The position numbers and the translations under genes were made by a program. A stretch of DNA of 42,722 nt from Ideonella sp. MAG2. Lineage in GTDB: Bacteria > Pseudomonadota > Gammaproteobacteria > Burkholderiales > Burkholderiaceae_C. The stretch lies in the NCBI GenBank assembly GCA_004359425.1, contig PTEU01000006.1:144897-187618 (forward strand), in the 5' to 3' direction. This document shows positions 18,610 to 26,821 of the stretch, in pieces. Numbering within the stretch: position 1 is the first letter of the stretch; the number at the start of each line of letters is the position of its first letter. A model generated the notes under the pieces. The model was not told the DNA's origin and did not search any database. It was given only the letters and a program-made list of their open reading frames with translations.

Positions 18610-20035
18610 GGAAGGCGATGGTGTAGCCGCGCAGGTGGCAAGCACCGCGGTTGGAAGTGGCATAAGCCAAGCCAATGCCTTGAATGCCACGGCCGTCGTA
18701 GGCCGGGAACTCTTGGCCCTTGACCGACATGGACAGGTCCGGGTGGCCATATTTGGCGGTCAGGCGCTTAGAGCCTTGGCCGATCTCTTTGCCAAAGCCT
18801 TCGCCCTTGGCCGTGATCTCGGCAAAGTAGGCCAGGGCTTGGGCCGAGCCAAACTTGGCGTCGATGCCAATTTGCTCTTTGGTCAGCACGCCCATTTCGT
18901 ACAGCTCCATCACCGCGCCGATGGTGGCGCCGAAGGTGATGGGGTCCATGCCGTGCTCGTTGCACAGCACGTTGGCGTACTGCAGGGTGTCCAGGTCGTT
19001 CACGCCGTTGGCAGCACCCAGGGCCCAGGCTGCTTCATATTCCAGGCCGCCCGAGGCACCCCAGTACTGCGGCTTGTTCTCGACGGTGAAGTGGTTCTGG
19101 TCGATCTTTTGAATGCGGCCGCAGGCAATGGTGCAACCAAAGCAAGCTTGGTTGGTGACCAGGGGCTTCTTGCCATCGCTGCCCGGTGCGGTGCGGGGGC
19201 GGCCCATGGCTTCAGCGCCAATGTCGCCCGCGCCTTCAAACTGCACGTCGCGGTGGTTGCGGGTGGGCAGGGCGCCCACTTCGTTGATCACGCTCATCAG
19301 CACCTGGGTGCCCATGGCGGGCAGGCCCACGCCGGTGACACCGTTCTCGGCCAAGATCTTCTTCTTCTCGGCCGTGACGCGCATGAACTCTTTGGGGTTG
19401 ACCAAGTTGCCCACGCCCTTGGTGCCACGCACCACCACGGCCTTCAGGTTCTTGCTGCCCATCACCGCGCCCACGCCAGAGCGGCCAGCCGCGCGGTGCA
19501 GGTCGTTCACCACGGCGGCAAACAGCACGAGGTTTTCACCGGCTGCGCCGATGCTGGAGACGCGGGCGAGCGGGTCTTGGTGCGTGGCCTTGATGGTTTT
19601 TTCGGTGTCCCAGACCGACTTGCCCCAGAGGTGCGAAGCGTCTTTGAGTTCGGCTACATCGTTTTCGATGGACAGGTACACCGGCTTGGGTGACTTGCCT
19701 TCAAAAATGACCATGTCCCAGCCGGCCATCTTCAGCTCGGCGCCCCAGTAGCCGCCCGAGTTAGAGCAGGCAATGGCGCCTGTCAGCGGGCCTTTGGTGA
19801 CCACGGTGTAGCGGCCGCCGGTGGAGGCCATGGTCCCGGTCAGCGGGCCGGTGGACCAAATGATTTTGTTGTCGGGCGACAGCGGATCGACCTTGGGGTC
19901 GATTTCCTCGACCAGGTATTTAGAGGCCAAGCCACGCGAGCCCAGGTATTGCTTGGCCCAATCCATGCGCAGCGGCTCAGAGGCCACCGTGCCGTTGGTC
20001 AGGTTGACGCGGAGAAGTTTTCCAGCCCAAGACAT
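18610..20035 (-). pseudogene. aorB: Tungsten aldehyde oxidoreductase catalytic subunit (AorB-like), C-terminus missing
   Basis: Aldehyde:ferredoxin-oxidoreductase family, oxidises aldehydes to acids with a W-bis-metallopterin. Retained are the N-terminal cofactor domain (MSWAGKLLRVNLTNGTV, YLGSRGLASKYLVEE, GPLTGAIACSNSGGYWG, AAGRSGVGAVMGSKNLKAV) and the cluster motif CFGCTIACG (CX2CX3C). Homology stops at RGACHLRGYTIA, residue ~472 of about 600+. The fourth Fe-S cysteine and one pterin-binding segment lie in the lost part, so this reading frame should be inactive. Ten bp separate it from aorA upstream. Confidence 0.88.
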
Positions 20036-20045
20036 GTGTTCTCCT

Positions 20046-20525
20046 TCAAGCTGCAGAGGAAGGTTGGTTGCCGAGCTTGTCAGCCCAGGCGGCCATCTTG
20101 TTCAGGCCCGTCCAGTTGGCATCCACATAGGTGATGGCGCCGGTGGGGCAGGCGGTGGCGCAAGCCGGGTCGCCGCCGCAGAGGTCGCACTTCTGGACCT
20201 TGCCGGTCTCTTGCACGTAGTTGACCGTGCCAAACGGGCAGGAGATGGTGCAGACCTTGCAGCCCACGCAGGTGCTCTCGGACACGACTTTGGCGCCGGT
20301 GGCCTTGTCAACGGTGATGGCCTCAACCGGGCAGGCATGCAAGCACCAAGCTTCGTCGCACTGGGTGCAGGTGTAGGGCACTTTGCGGCCCGTCTCGTGG
20401 AAGTCGAACACCTTGATGCGCGACTTGGCCGGCGCAAACACGCCGTAGTTTTCATAGCTGCAGGCCATTTCGCACTGCAGGCACCCGGTGCACTTCTCCG
20501 GGTTGATATGAAGGCTCTTCTGCAT
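20046..20525 (-). CDS. aorA: Aor ferredoxin-type electron-transfer subunit (AorA-like)
   Basis: 159 aa with four [4Fe-4S] Cys sets: CTGCLQCEMAC (near residue 14), CTQCDEAWCLHACP (~50), CVGCKVCTISCP (~85), CDLCGGDPACATACP (~110). It is the polyferredoxin that receives electrons from the tungsten subunit in AorABC. I chose ATG 20525 (MQKSLHINPEKCTGC) because upstream residues look non-homologous and AAAGAGACAACC precedes it as a plausible ribosome site. First gene of the operon; a palindrome about 90 bp upstream may be its operator. Intact. Confidence 0.93.
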   Translation of the reverse strand: MQKSLHINPEKCTGCLQCEMACSYENYGVFAPAKSRIKVFDFHETGRKVPYTCTQCDEAWCLHACPVEAITVDKATGAKVVSESTCVGCKVCTISCPFGTVNYVQETGKVQKCDLCGGDPACATACPTGAITYVDANWTGLNKMAAWADKLGNQPSSAA

Positions 20526-20613
20526 GGTTGTCTCTTTCGCAGTCGGTCCAGGGTATGGGAGCCAGCCTCGAAGGGCTGGGTGCCACACGGGCGCCGTCCT
20601 CCTGGGTTGGGGT

Positions 20614-20631
20614 TATGCAATGATCTGCATA
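20614..20631. promoter_or_regulatory. Palindrome upstream of aorA
   Basis: TATGCA-N6-TGCATA, perfect arms of six bases, centred about 97 bp before the aorA start codon. It is the only clear palindrome in the aor leader and so is a candidate operator. No known factor is identified. Confidence 0.4.
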
Positions 20632-20758
20632 GCGCTGTGTTTTAGAAAGGCAGTGCAAACCCTGATTAAGCCTGTTGAGGGCAGGGTTGCTGTACCAGCG
20701 TGGGACGAAACGAGCGTTTTTGCGCGAATGGGCTAGGGTGCCTGCAAGGGCTTGCGCG

Positions 20759-20995
20759 TGCGCTGTCACAGGCCGTGGCCCGGGGCTCATGCATCGGCGG
20801 TTGGCTTCGCCAACTGCCCTCGGTGCTCGGTTAAGGGCGTGCGCCGTCAAACTCCCTCTGCTCGCCTTCGGCTCGCTATGGTCAAACAGTGACGGCGAGT
20901 ATGTTTTTGAAGCGCGCGGGTACGCGCGCCACGCCCTTGCCCTGCGCGCCTCGGCGCCGAAGAAATCGCCCCGGGCCACGGCCTGTGACAGCGCA
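20759..20995 (+). repeat. Hairpin-ended dispersed repeat, copy A (237 bp)
   Basis: A 27-bp perfect inverted repeat (20759-20785 with 20969-20995) encloses a 183-bp core beginning CTCATGCATCGGCGG and ending GCGCCGAAGAAATCG. The core matches copy B at 23284-23516 on the opposite strand at roughly 85-90% by eye, with shared blocks such as GCGCCGTCAAACTCCCT, GACGGCGAGTATGTT and CGCCACGCCCTTGCCCTGCG. It has no transposase and no convincing coding content: frames inside it are low-complexity and also open in copy B because of the repeat itself. The 100 bp before it hold a weak hairpin (about 20653-20690) and nothing else recognised. Confidence 0.85.
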
Positions 20996-21243
20996 GGTTC
21001 GAAGTGGGCGGCCTACATGTTTGTTGGCGAGATGTTGGCGTCGTGGTGTGGTGAGCAGCGCGTGGACTACTGACCTGGAATGAAGGCCAGCGAGCACGCG
21101 ACACCACCCTTGGAAGGCATGTCTAAACTTGTGCTAAGGGCCACTACAGTGCTGCCGAGCTAGGCGCCAAAATGCCGAATTGTGAATACACTATGTTTAT
21201 TTAAATAAGAGTCCACCACGTCAGTGGCGATAAGTACTATTTT

Positions 21244-21276
21244 CCAGTCGCCCAGCCTGTTGCTGGCGACTGGGTT
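21244..21276 (+). terminator. Strong intrinsic terminator without an upstream protein gene
   Basis: CCAGTCGCC pairs perfectly with GGCGACTGG across a 12-nt loop, followed by GTTTTTC: a 9-bp stem with a T-run in the + direction. No + strand coding gene ends upstream; 20996-21243 holds only a small hairpin (CCAC...GTGG, ~21213-21227) and AT-rich sequence. It may end a small RNA or be left from a displaced gene. Confidence 0.8.
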
Positions 21277-21367
21277 TTTCGGGTGACAGGCTTCTGCCTC
21301 AACACACAAAAGTTAGGTTTTTGGACGCTTCTGGCGTCGGTACCTCATTCATTTTTCATTGCCAGCC

Positions 21368-22594
21368 ATGCCAATCAAGTGGAAAGAGAAATTTAAGCCG
21401 TTACACGTCATTGAACGTATTGCATCAGTACGCACATATAGCGAAAACGGCAAGGCATCGTACTCTGGTTTCGTGATTGATGAATGCATGCCCACGCTAC
21501 ATTCAATGCTTGCCTTTCCCTCAGCGGCAGCGGATATAGACCAAGAGACGCTGATTTGGAGGGCGTTAGACAGGTCAGGGAAAGAACTCACCACTGAGAC
21601 CTTTCTGAGAGCCGCTAATGATGAATTGAGCGCAAGGCTAGCAACAAAGGAAATTCAATACTCAGTTCTGACTTCCATTTCCATATCCCCACAGAAAAAA
21701 TTTCAAAGCATCACCCTGCTGGGTTGCAAGATACAGCTACTAGAAGGCGAATTTTCAAGGAAATTCACTTCCTACCGAAGAGATGTAATAGAGGAATTTA
21801 AAACGGAAGTGGTTGATACGCCGACCAACTACTGCAAGGTTGTTGCTACGGTAAGTGCAAAGTCGCCGGGTGCGGCCTTTCATAAGGCAATGCGTGCAAT
21901 TGATCTACTGAGATCTTTGATGTGCCTTATGTACAACCCAAGGATGCAAATTGCTTACGGCGCGCGAGCACATGAGGCAATCAATGTAATACGATTGGGT
22001 GGGCATCACACAGTGCATCTTATGGACGGCAAGAGTGCTCGCGAGGGATATTGGTACGAACCATACTTCAAACCGAAGTCTGTTTTCACCCCAGATGCAC
22101 CGTCCTTGATGGCCAAGAATATTCGTTGGGCAGCAAAAAGGATATCAGAGTCCAACTTCAATAAAGCATTGATTTCATCATTACTAATGTTCGTTAGAGG
22201 TTTGGATTTGCACGAGCAAAATGCTGCATTTTTGAAGGTATGGGGGGCGCTTGAATTGCTAACCACCCCCAACGTCGCAGACTACGAAAAACTCATTAGA
22301 CGCAGCAGCTTTCTTTTCAAAGAAGTTGAATACCAGCGGCAGGTTTTGGAGCATTTAAGACAATACAGAAATGCAAATGTACATGCGGGCGAGGAGTCTG
22401 AAAATGCCAGAATCCATTGCTTTCAGCTGCAAACGTTCTATTCGGCTGTGGCATGGTTCTGCATCAGAAACGGCATGAACTTTGCGAGCATCGATGATTT
22501 AGGTGCATTTTTAGATCTCCCTTCTGAGCCAAGCGCACTTCAAGAGCGGTTGAAGAACATTAGAAAAGCCATTAAGTTCAGATCACCAGGGTGA
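21368..22594 (+). CDS. HEPN (Apea-like) domain protein, candidate defence factor
   Basis: About 408 aa, clearly more AT-rich than its neighbours, which suggests transfer. The C-terminal third looks like an Apea-like HEPN domain: FLKVWGALELLTTPN, then HLRQYRNANVHAGEES with the Rx4H RNase signature (R334, H339). The N-terminal part is unrecognised (IERIASVRTYSENGKASYSG, AALIRSLMCL-type helices). ATG 21368 is chosen; a TTG at 21359 is also in frame and the ribosome site is weak. HEPN proteins are often RNases in abortive infection or toxin systems; the neighbouring toxin-antitoxin pair and bracketing repeats fit an accessory defence patch. No known partner is adjacent, so function is tentative. 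Confidence 0.65.
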   Translation: MPIKWKEKFKPLHVIERIASVRTYSENGKASYSGFVIDECMPTLHSMLAFPSAAADIDQETLIWRALDRSGKELTTETFLRAANDELSARLATKEIQYSVLTSISISPQKKFQSITLLGCKIQLLEGEFSRKFTSYRRDVIEEFKTEVVDTPTNYCKVVATVSAKSPGAAFHKAMRAIDLLRSLMCLMYNPRMQIAYGARAHEAINVIRLGGHHTVHLMDGKSAREGYWYEPYFKPKSVFTPDAPSLMAKNIRWAAKRISESNFNKALISSLLMFVRGLDLHEQNAAFLKVWGALELLTTPNVADYEKLIRRSSFLFKEVEYQRQVLEHLRQYRNANVHAGEESENARIHCFQLQTFYSAVAWFCIRNGMNFASIDDLGAFLDLPSEPSALQERLKNIRKAIKFRSPG

Positions 22595-22640
22595 TGCATT
22601 CCAAACTTTCATGGCTGGAGCCCAGCCGCACGCCCAAAAC

Positions 22641-22668
22641 AAAAGCCCCGCCCCGTCGCGGGGTAGGC
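22641..22668 (-). terminator. Terminator of the toxin-antitoxin operon
   Basis: On the minus strand, CCCCG-CGA-CGGGG within a GC-rich hairpin is followed by CTTTTGTTTT, starting 8 bp after the toxin stop. Part of it (GTCGCGGGGTAGGC) also occurs in the outer arm of repeat copy B. Confidence 0.7.
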
Positions 22669-22675
22669 TAGACCG

Positions 22676-22966
22676 TCAGGGCTTCCAATATCCGGCACAG
22701 CGCCGGTTGTGGCCGACAGCAAGGATGTTCACGACGCGTTCGTCGATCGAGTAGTAGACCGAGTACGGGTAGTGCTTGAGCACACAGCGTCGCACCAAGT
22801 CGTCCCACAGCGGGAATCTGTCTGGGTGCTGCGCCACCAGATCAAAGGCGGCGAGCACTTCATCCCGAAATGCTTGCGCCGCCTTGTCGCTCCTCTCGGC
22901 GTACCAGTTGTACGCCTGCTCCAGCTCCTGCTTGACGGCAGGAGAGACCTTCAAGCTGAAACTCAT
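22676..22966 (-). CDS. RelE/ParE-family toxin
   Basis: 96 aa, RelE/ParE fold: LKVSPAVKQELEQAYNWYAE (N-terminal helices), DRFPLWDDLVRRCVLKHYPYSVYYSIDERVVNILAVGHN (central strands; seen as RRCVLKHYPYSVYY and VVNILAVGHNRR). Such toxins either cleave mRNA at the ribosome or poison gyrase; the sequence does not decide which. Start overlaps the antitoxin stop by one base (TGATG), the usual coupling. Intact. Confidence 0.92.
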   Translation of the reverse strand: MSFSLKVSPAVKQELEQAYNWYAERSDKAAQAFRDEVLAAFDLVAQHPDRFPLWDDLVRRCVLKHYPYSVYYSIDERVVNILAVGHNRRCAGYWKP

Positions 22967-23196
22967 CAGAGCGACTTGAACCAGGCCCGGAATTCTTCGC
23001 CCGTCAAACCTTGTGCATGACCGGCGACAAGGGCTTGGTGGCGGGTGTGCGCTTCAGCAACCCAAGAAGCGACGACGGCGTCGTCTGTATCGCCTGAACC
23101 CTGAATGCTATCCAGCAAGGACAGGGCAATCAGCGAGCGCTCTTCCGGCGCCAGCGTCATGGCTTGCAAGAGGACATGATCGACTCGGTCATTCAT
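22966..23196 (-). CDS. Addiction-module antitoxin
   Basis: 76-aa acidic protein of the putative addiction-module component family paired with RelE/ParE toxins: MNDRVDHVLLQAMTLAPEER, SLIALSLLDSIQGSGDTDDA, then a C-terminal AWFKSL tail expected to wrap the toxin. Typical length. It precedes and overlaps the toxin gene, and probably autoregulates their shared promoter. Confidence 0.9.
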   Translation of the reverse strand: MNDRVDHVLLQAMTLAPEERSLIALSLLDSIQGSGDTDDAVVASWVAEAHTRHQALVAGHAQGLTGEEFRAWFKSL

Positions 23197-23283
23197 AGGT
23201 TCAGTCTAGCACTCAGCGTTTTGACCCACCTTGCTCGTCTTGCACCGGCCATTGCACATTGCGCCGTGCCACCCCACCACCCG

Positions 23284-23516
23284 CCCTGGCGTGGGGTAGG
23301 CCTTGGGGCGATTTGAGAGGCGCTGAGGCGCGCAGGGCAAGGGCGTGGCGCGTGTATTCACGCGCTTCAAGAACATACTCGCCGTCATTGTTTGACCAAA
23401 GCGAGCCGCAGGCGAGCGGAGGGAGTTTGACGGCGCACGGCCTTGCCCGAGCACCGATGGCAGTCGGCGCAGCCGACCGCCTCTCCATGAGCCCTGAGGC
23501 CTACCCCGCGACAGGG
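23284..23516 (-). repeat. Hairpin-ended dispersed repeat, copy B (about 233 bp)
   Basis: Inverted relative to copy A. Its ends form an imperfect inverted repeat (23284-23310 with 23489-23516, about 22 of 26 pairs), but their sequence differs from copy A's ends at roughly one third of positions while remaining self-complementary. Core blocks identical to A include GACGGCGAGTATGTT and CGCCACGCCCTTGCCCTGCG. The rest of 23197-23585 holds the toxin-antitoxin upstream region and the sppA 3' flank, with no further gene. Confidence 0.85.
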
Positions 23517-23585
23517 CCTCGCAGGCTACAAACCCAAAGGCCTAAAACCGAGCACTCAACCCCAAGGCCAAAAGAACCAGCCCCA

Positions 23586-25454
23586 TCAAGGCGCCGTACA
23601 CAAACAATGCACCGCCGCCGCATAAGGCTGGCGCCCCTCCAACAGCTTGCGGGCCAAGGCCAACTCACCCTGGTCTTGGCGCACTGCCCAAGCGGCGGCG
23701 TTGTGCAGCGGGCTGGTTTGGCTGCTCACCAAGCTTTGGAACAGGGGCGCGATGCTCACGGAGGCTTGGTCGCCCAGGCTGGCCAGCAGGCGGTCGAAGC
23801 GGCTGCGCTCGGGCTCCACATAGACCACGGCGGGTTTGTCGAGTTTGGCCAGGCTGGTGGCGGCGGTGATGGCGTCTTGCAGGCCACCGAGTTCGTCTAC
23901 CAAGCCGCGCTCTTTGGCTTGTTGGCCGGTCCAGACGCGGCCTTGGGCCACTGCGTCCAGCTCTTCGGGCTTCATCTTGCGGGCCGCAGCAGCTTGGCCG
24001 ATGAAGCGGGTGTAGATGTCGTTGATGCCTGCTTGCACCACCTCGGCCATGCGCGGGTCCAGGGCGCGGCGGGGGTCATAGCCGCCAGCCAGCCAGGTGG
24101 TGCTGTAGCCGCCGGTGCGGATGGAGAGCTTGTCCATCAGGCCTTCAGCCGTGGGCAGCATGCCAAACACGCCGATAGAGCCGGTGATGGTGCCTTTGTC
24201 GGCCAGCACGCGGTCGCTGGACATGCTGATCCAGTAGCCGCCCGAGGCCGCCACGTCGCCCATGGAGATGACCACGGGCGTGCCGGCGCTGCGGGTCACT
24301 TCCAACTCGCGGCGCACGATCTCTGAAGCCAAGGCGCTGCCGCCAGGGGAGTTGACGCGCAAGACCACGGCCTTGATGCGTTCGTCTTCACGCGCTTGAC
24401 GGATGAGGCGGGCGGTGGAGTCGCCGCCGACGGTGCCGGGGCTGGCAAAGCCGTCGACGATCTCGCCCTCGGCCACCACCACGCCGACGGCCGGGCCGAT
24501 GGTGGAGGGTTGCGGTGCTTGGCGGGCATACTCAGCCAAGCTGACTTGGCGTATGGCTTTGTCGTCCAGCGCGCCGCCCTTGATGACCTTGTCGCGGAAC
24601 TGGTCGCGCGTCATCACGCTGTCCACCAGCTTGGCCTCCAGGGCCAGCTTGGCGCCGTCTCCGCCGGTGGCTTTGAGGGCTTCGGGCAGCGTGTTGATCA
24701 GCTTGGTGATGCTGCCGGCGGGCAGTTTGCGCTGGCTTTCCACGCCGCTCATGTAGTCGGCCCACAGGGCGTCATACAAAAAGGCGTCGGCCTCCAGCGC
24801 GGCTTTGGAGGGCTCGTTGGCGACATAGGGTTCACCAAAACTCTTATAGGTGCCCACGCGCAGCAGATGCACGGTGATGCCCAGGCGGTCCAGCGTGTCT
24901 TTGTAGTAGTTGCGCATGCGGCCAAAGCCACTCAGCTCGACCATGCCCATGGGGTGCAGGTGGACCTCGCTGGCGTGGCTGGCCAGGTAGTAGCCTGCTT
25001 GGGTGTAGTAATCGCCGTAGCTCAGCAGCGGCTTGTTGCAAGCCTTGAACTGCGTCAGCGCGGTGGCCACCTCACGCAGTTGGGCCATGCCCGCGCCTTC
25101 AAACTCGCTCACATCCAGCACGGCTTGGCTGATGTTGGGGTCTTTGCAGGCTTCTTTCAGCGCCGCCAGCACGTCGCGCAGGCGGGTTTGGTGGACCATC
25201 TCGCCCTGGGCACCGGCCAACAGGTGTTCGCGCGGCGAGCCCGCCACTTCCTCCACCAGCCTGCCCTGCAGGTTGAGCACCAGCGTGGTTTTGTCCTTGG
25301 GCTTGTCGGGGCTGCTGGTGAAGAGGGCGACCGCAATGGCGATCAGCACTAACAGGATGATCAGGTTGAAGAAGGCGCGGCGGCACAAGTCCAAGAACCA
25401 CCAAATGCCTTTGAAGAACGCCACAAAGGGCGACGCGATTGAGCTGAACGACAT
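23586..25454 (-). CDS. sppA: Signal peptide peptidase SppA (S49, 67-kDa type)
   Basis: Membrane serine protease that degrades cleaved signal peptides. About 622 aa, the long two-domain form. One N-terminal membrane helix (FFNLIILLVLIAIAVALF). The catalytic lysine is K204 in VGTYKSFGEP in the first repeat and the nucleophile S404 in GDVAASGGYWIS in the second; VNSPGGSALASEIV precedes it. ATG 25454 preferred (GGCAGG six bases upstream) over ATG 25469, which lies in the tail of the tupA terminator. Intact; independent of tupA. Confidence 0.96.
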   Translation of the reverse strand: MSFSSIASPFVAFFKGIWWFLDLCRRAFFNLIILLVLIAIAVALFTSSPDKPKDKTTLVLNLQGRLVEEVAGSPREHLLAGAQGEMVHQTRLRDVLAALKEACKDPNISQAVLDVSEFEGAGMAQLREVATALTQFKACNKPLLSYGDYYTQAGYYLASHASEVHLHPMGMVELSGFGRMRNYYKDTLDRLGITVHLLRVGTYKSFGEPYVANEPSKAALEADAFLYDALWADYMSGVESQRKLPAGSITKLINTLPEALKATGGDGAKLALEAKLVDSVMTRDQFRDKVIKGGALDDKAIRQVSLAEYARQAPQPSTIGPAVGVVVAEGEIVDGFASPGTVGGDSTARLIRQAREDERIKAVVLRVNSPGGSALASEIVRRELEVTRSAGTPVVISMGDVAASGGYWISMSSDRVLADKGTITGSIGVFGMLPTAEGLMDKLSIRTGGYSTTWLAGGYDPRRALDPRMAEVVQAGINDIYTRFIGQAAAARKMKPEELDAVAQGRVWTGQQAKERGLVDELGGLQDAITAATSLAKLDKPAVVYVEPERSRFDRLLASLGDQASVSIAPLFQSLVSSQTSPLHNAAAWAVRQDQGELALARKLLEGRQPYAAAVHCLCTAP

Positions 25455-25470
25455 GACATACCTGCCCATG

Positions 25471-25500
25471 AAAAGAGGCCGCCCGTGCTTGGGAGGCCTC
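25471..25500 (-). terminator. Intrinsic terminator after tupA
   Basis: Minus-strand GAGGCC...GGCCTC stem (25500-25475) followed by TTTT (25474-25471), between the tupA stop and sppA start. Confidence 0.75.
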
Positions 25501-25570
25501 GCGGATGTTAAGCGGCGCCACGCCTGGGCGCGCGCTTCAAGGTGGGGGCTTTCTCAGGGTTTGCTCAAGA

Positions 25571-26407
25571 TCAGCGTGCAGCGTTGGGGAAAAACAATTG
25601 TTCGCCGTTGATTTTGTAGGCGGCGATGTTGGCTTGGCCGGCGGGTGAGGTCACCCAGTCGGCAAACTGCTGGGCCAGGGCGGTCTTCACATGCGGGTGC
25701 TTGGCGGGGTTGACCACCATCACGCCGTATTGGTTGAACAGCACCTTGTCGCCCTCGACCAGCACGGCCAGCTCACCCCGGTTCTTGAAAGACAACCAAG
25801 TGCCACGGTCCGTCAGCACATAGGCGTTGGTGGAGGAGCCCATGTTAAGCGCCGGGCCCATGCCGCAGCCGCATTCTTTGTAGCCGGCGGGCTTGGCGGC
25901 AGCCATGTCCACGCCCGCGGCCTTCCAGAGGCGCAACTCGGCGGCGTGGGTGCCGCTTTTGTCGCCGCGCGAGATGAAGGCCGCGCCGCTGCTGCCGATC
26001 TTGCCCAAGGCGGCGGCCACGGTCTGGCCCTTGACCTTGGCCGGGTCGCTGGCCGGGCCGACGATGACGAAGTCGTTGTACATCACGGCTTTGCGCTGGG
26101 TCGAGAACCCTTCGGCGACGAACTTTTCTTCGGCCACGGTGTCGTGCACAAAGACCACATCAGCATCACCCCGGCGGCCCATGTCCAGAGCCTGGCCGGT
26201 GCCCACGGCCACCACCTTGACCTCGATGCCGGTGGCGGCCTTGAAGGCCGGCAGCAGGTGGGCAAACAGGCCCGACTGCTCGGTGGAGGTGGTCGAGGCC
26301 ATCAACAGCGATTTGTCTTGCGCCTGCAGCAGCGGGGCCGTCAGCAGCAGGGCGGCTGCAGCAGCCAGAGCACGCAGGGCGGGGCGGCGGGAAGAGGTCA
26401 TGTCCAT
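25571..26407 (-). CDS. tupA: Tungstate ABC transporter substrate-binding protein TupA
   Basis: 278 aa with signal peptide (hydrophobic ALAAAAALLLTAPLLQAQ). The TTST motif (LLMASTTSTEQSGLF) that contacts tungstate in TupA, and DKSGTHAAELRLWK, are present; the mature domain is full length to NGEQLFFPNAAR. High-affinity tungstate capture in the periplasm suits the tungsten aldehyde oxidoreductase operon and Fdh in this window. GGAGA seven bases before ATG 26407. The truncated ATPase gene overlaps its start by 10 bp; the permease gene is absent, so no complete transporter is encoded here as written. Confidence 0.94.
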   Translation of the reverse strand: MDMTSSRRPALRALAAAAALLLTAPLLQAQDKSLLMASTTSTEQSGLFAHLLPAFKAATGIEVKVVAVGTGQALDMGRRGDADVVFVHDTVAEEKFVAEGFSTQRKAVMYNDFVIVGPASDPAKVKGQTVAAALGKIGSSGAAFISRGDKSGTHAAELRLWKAAGVDMAAAKPAGYKECGCGMGPALNMGSSTNAYVLTDRGTWLSFKNRGELAVLVEGDKVLFNQYGVMVVNPAKHPHVKTALAQQFADWVTSPAGQANIAAYKINGEQLFFPNAAR

Positions 26408-26733
26408 GGCAATTCTCCTTTGAGGAACTGGGCGGCTGCCTCGGGCAGCGTGTCATTGAAAAAAGCATCCACGGGGCGCTGCACCACCAGTTGCCCCGCT
26501 TCTAGGTAAGCCACGTGGCTGGCCAAGCGCTTGGCTTGGCCCAGGTTGTGCGTGCTCATCACCACACTGACGCCGTCTTGGCCAAACTCAGCAATCAGGC
26601 TTTCGACCTCGCGTTTGGCTGAAGGGTCCAGGCTTGCGGTGGGTTCGTCCAAGAACAAGATGTCGGGCTGCAAGGCCCAGGCTCGCGCCAGGGCCAAGCG
26701 CTGCTGCTGCCCGCCTGAGAGCGCATGACATGG
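26398..26733 (-). pseudogene. tupC: Tungstate ABC transporter ATPase remnant (TupC-like)
   Basis: Only the C-terminal ~108 residues remain: ALSGGQQQRLALARAWALQ (signature), DILFLDEPTASLDPSA (Walker B), VVMSTHNLGQAKRLASHVA (switch His), ending with ...FLKGELPWT. Walker A and the first half are missing; homology stops near 26733, where the moeA leader begins on the other strand. It overlaps tupA by 10 bp, so in the parental arrangement tupC preceded tupA, and tupB presumably lay in the missing stretch. Confidence 0.85.
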
Positions 26734-26821
26734 ATCGACGCCACAATGGCACCCTATCGGTCGGCTGCCTGCGCCCCGGTGGCGGGCACAGGCCTTGTTT
26801 GAACTTTGGAAAGCACGCTTC

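Noticed and set aside
20570..20590. TGGCAC on the minus strand before aorA as a sigma-54 -24 element
   Set aside because: No TTGC at the required spacing; only CCTTCG is found.
20889..21083. Small proteins encoded within repeat copy A (and the equivalent in copy B)
   Set aside because: Similar frames exist in both copies only because the repeat is conserved; no ribosome sites or domain pattern.
20759..23516. Integron attC sites or transposon ends for the paired repeats
   Set aside because: No attC core sites (RYYYAAC/GTTRRRY), no integrase or transposase, and arms differ between copies.
23540..23590. Micro-ORF overlapping the sppA stop (MGLVLLALGLSARF)
   Set aside because: Only 14 codons; the TGATG overlap is suggestive, but nothing else supports a gene.
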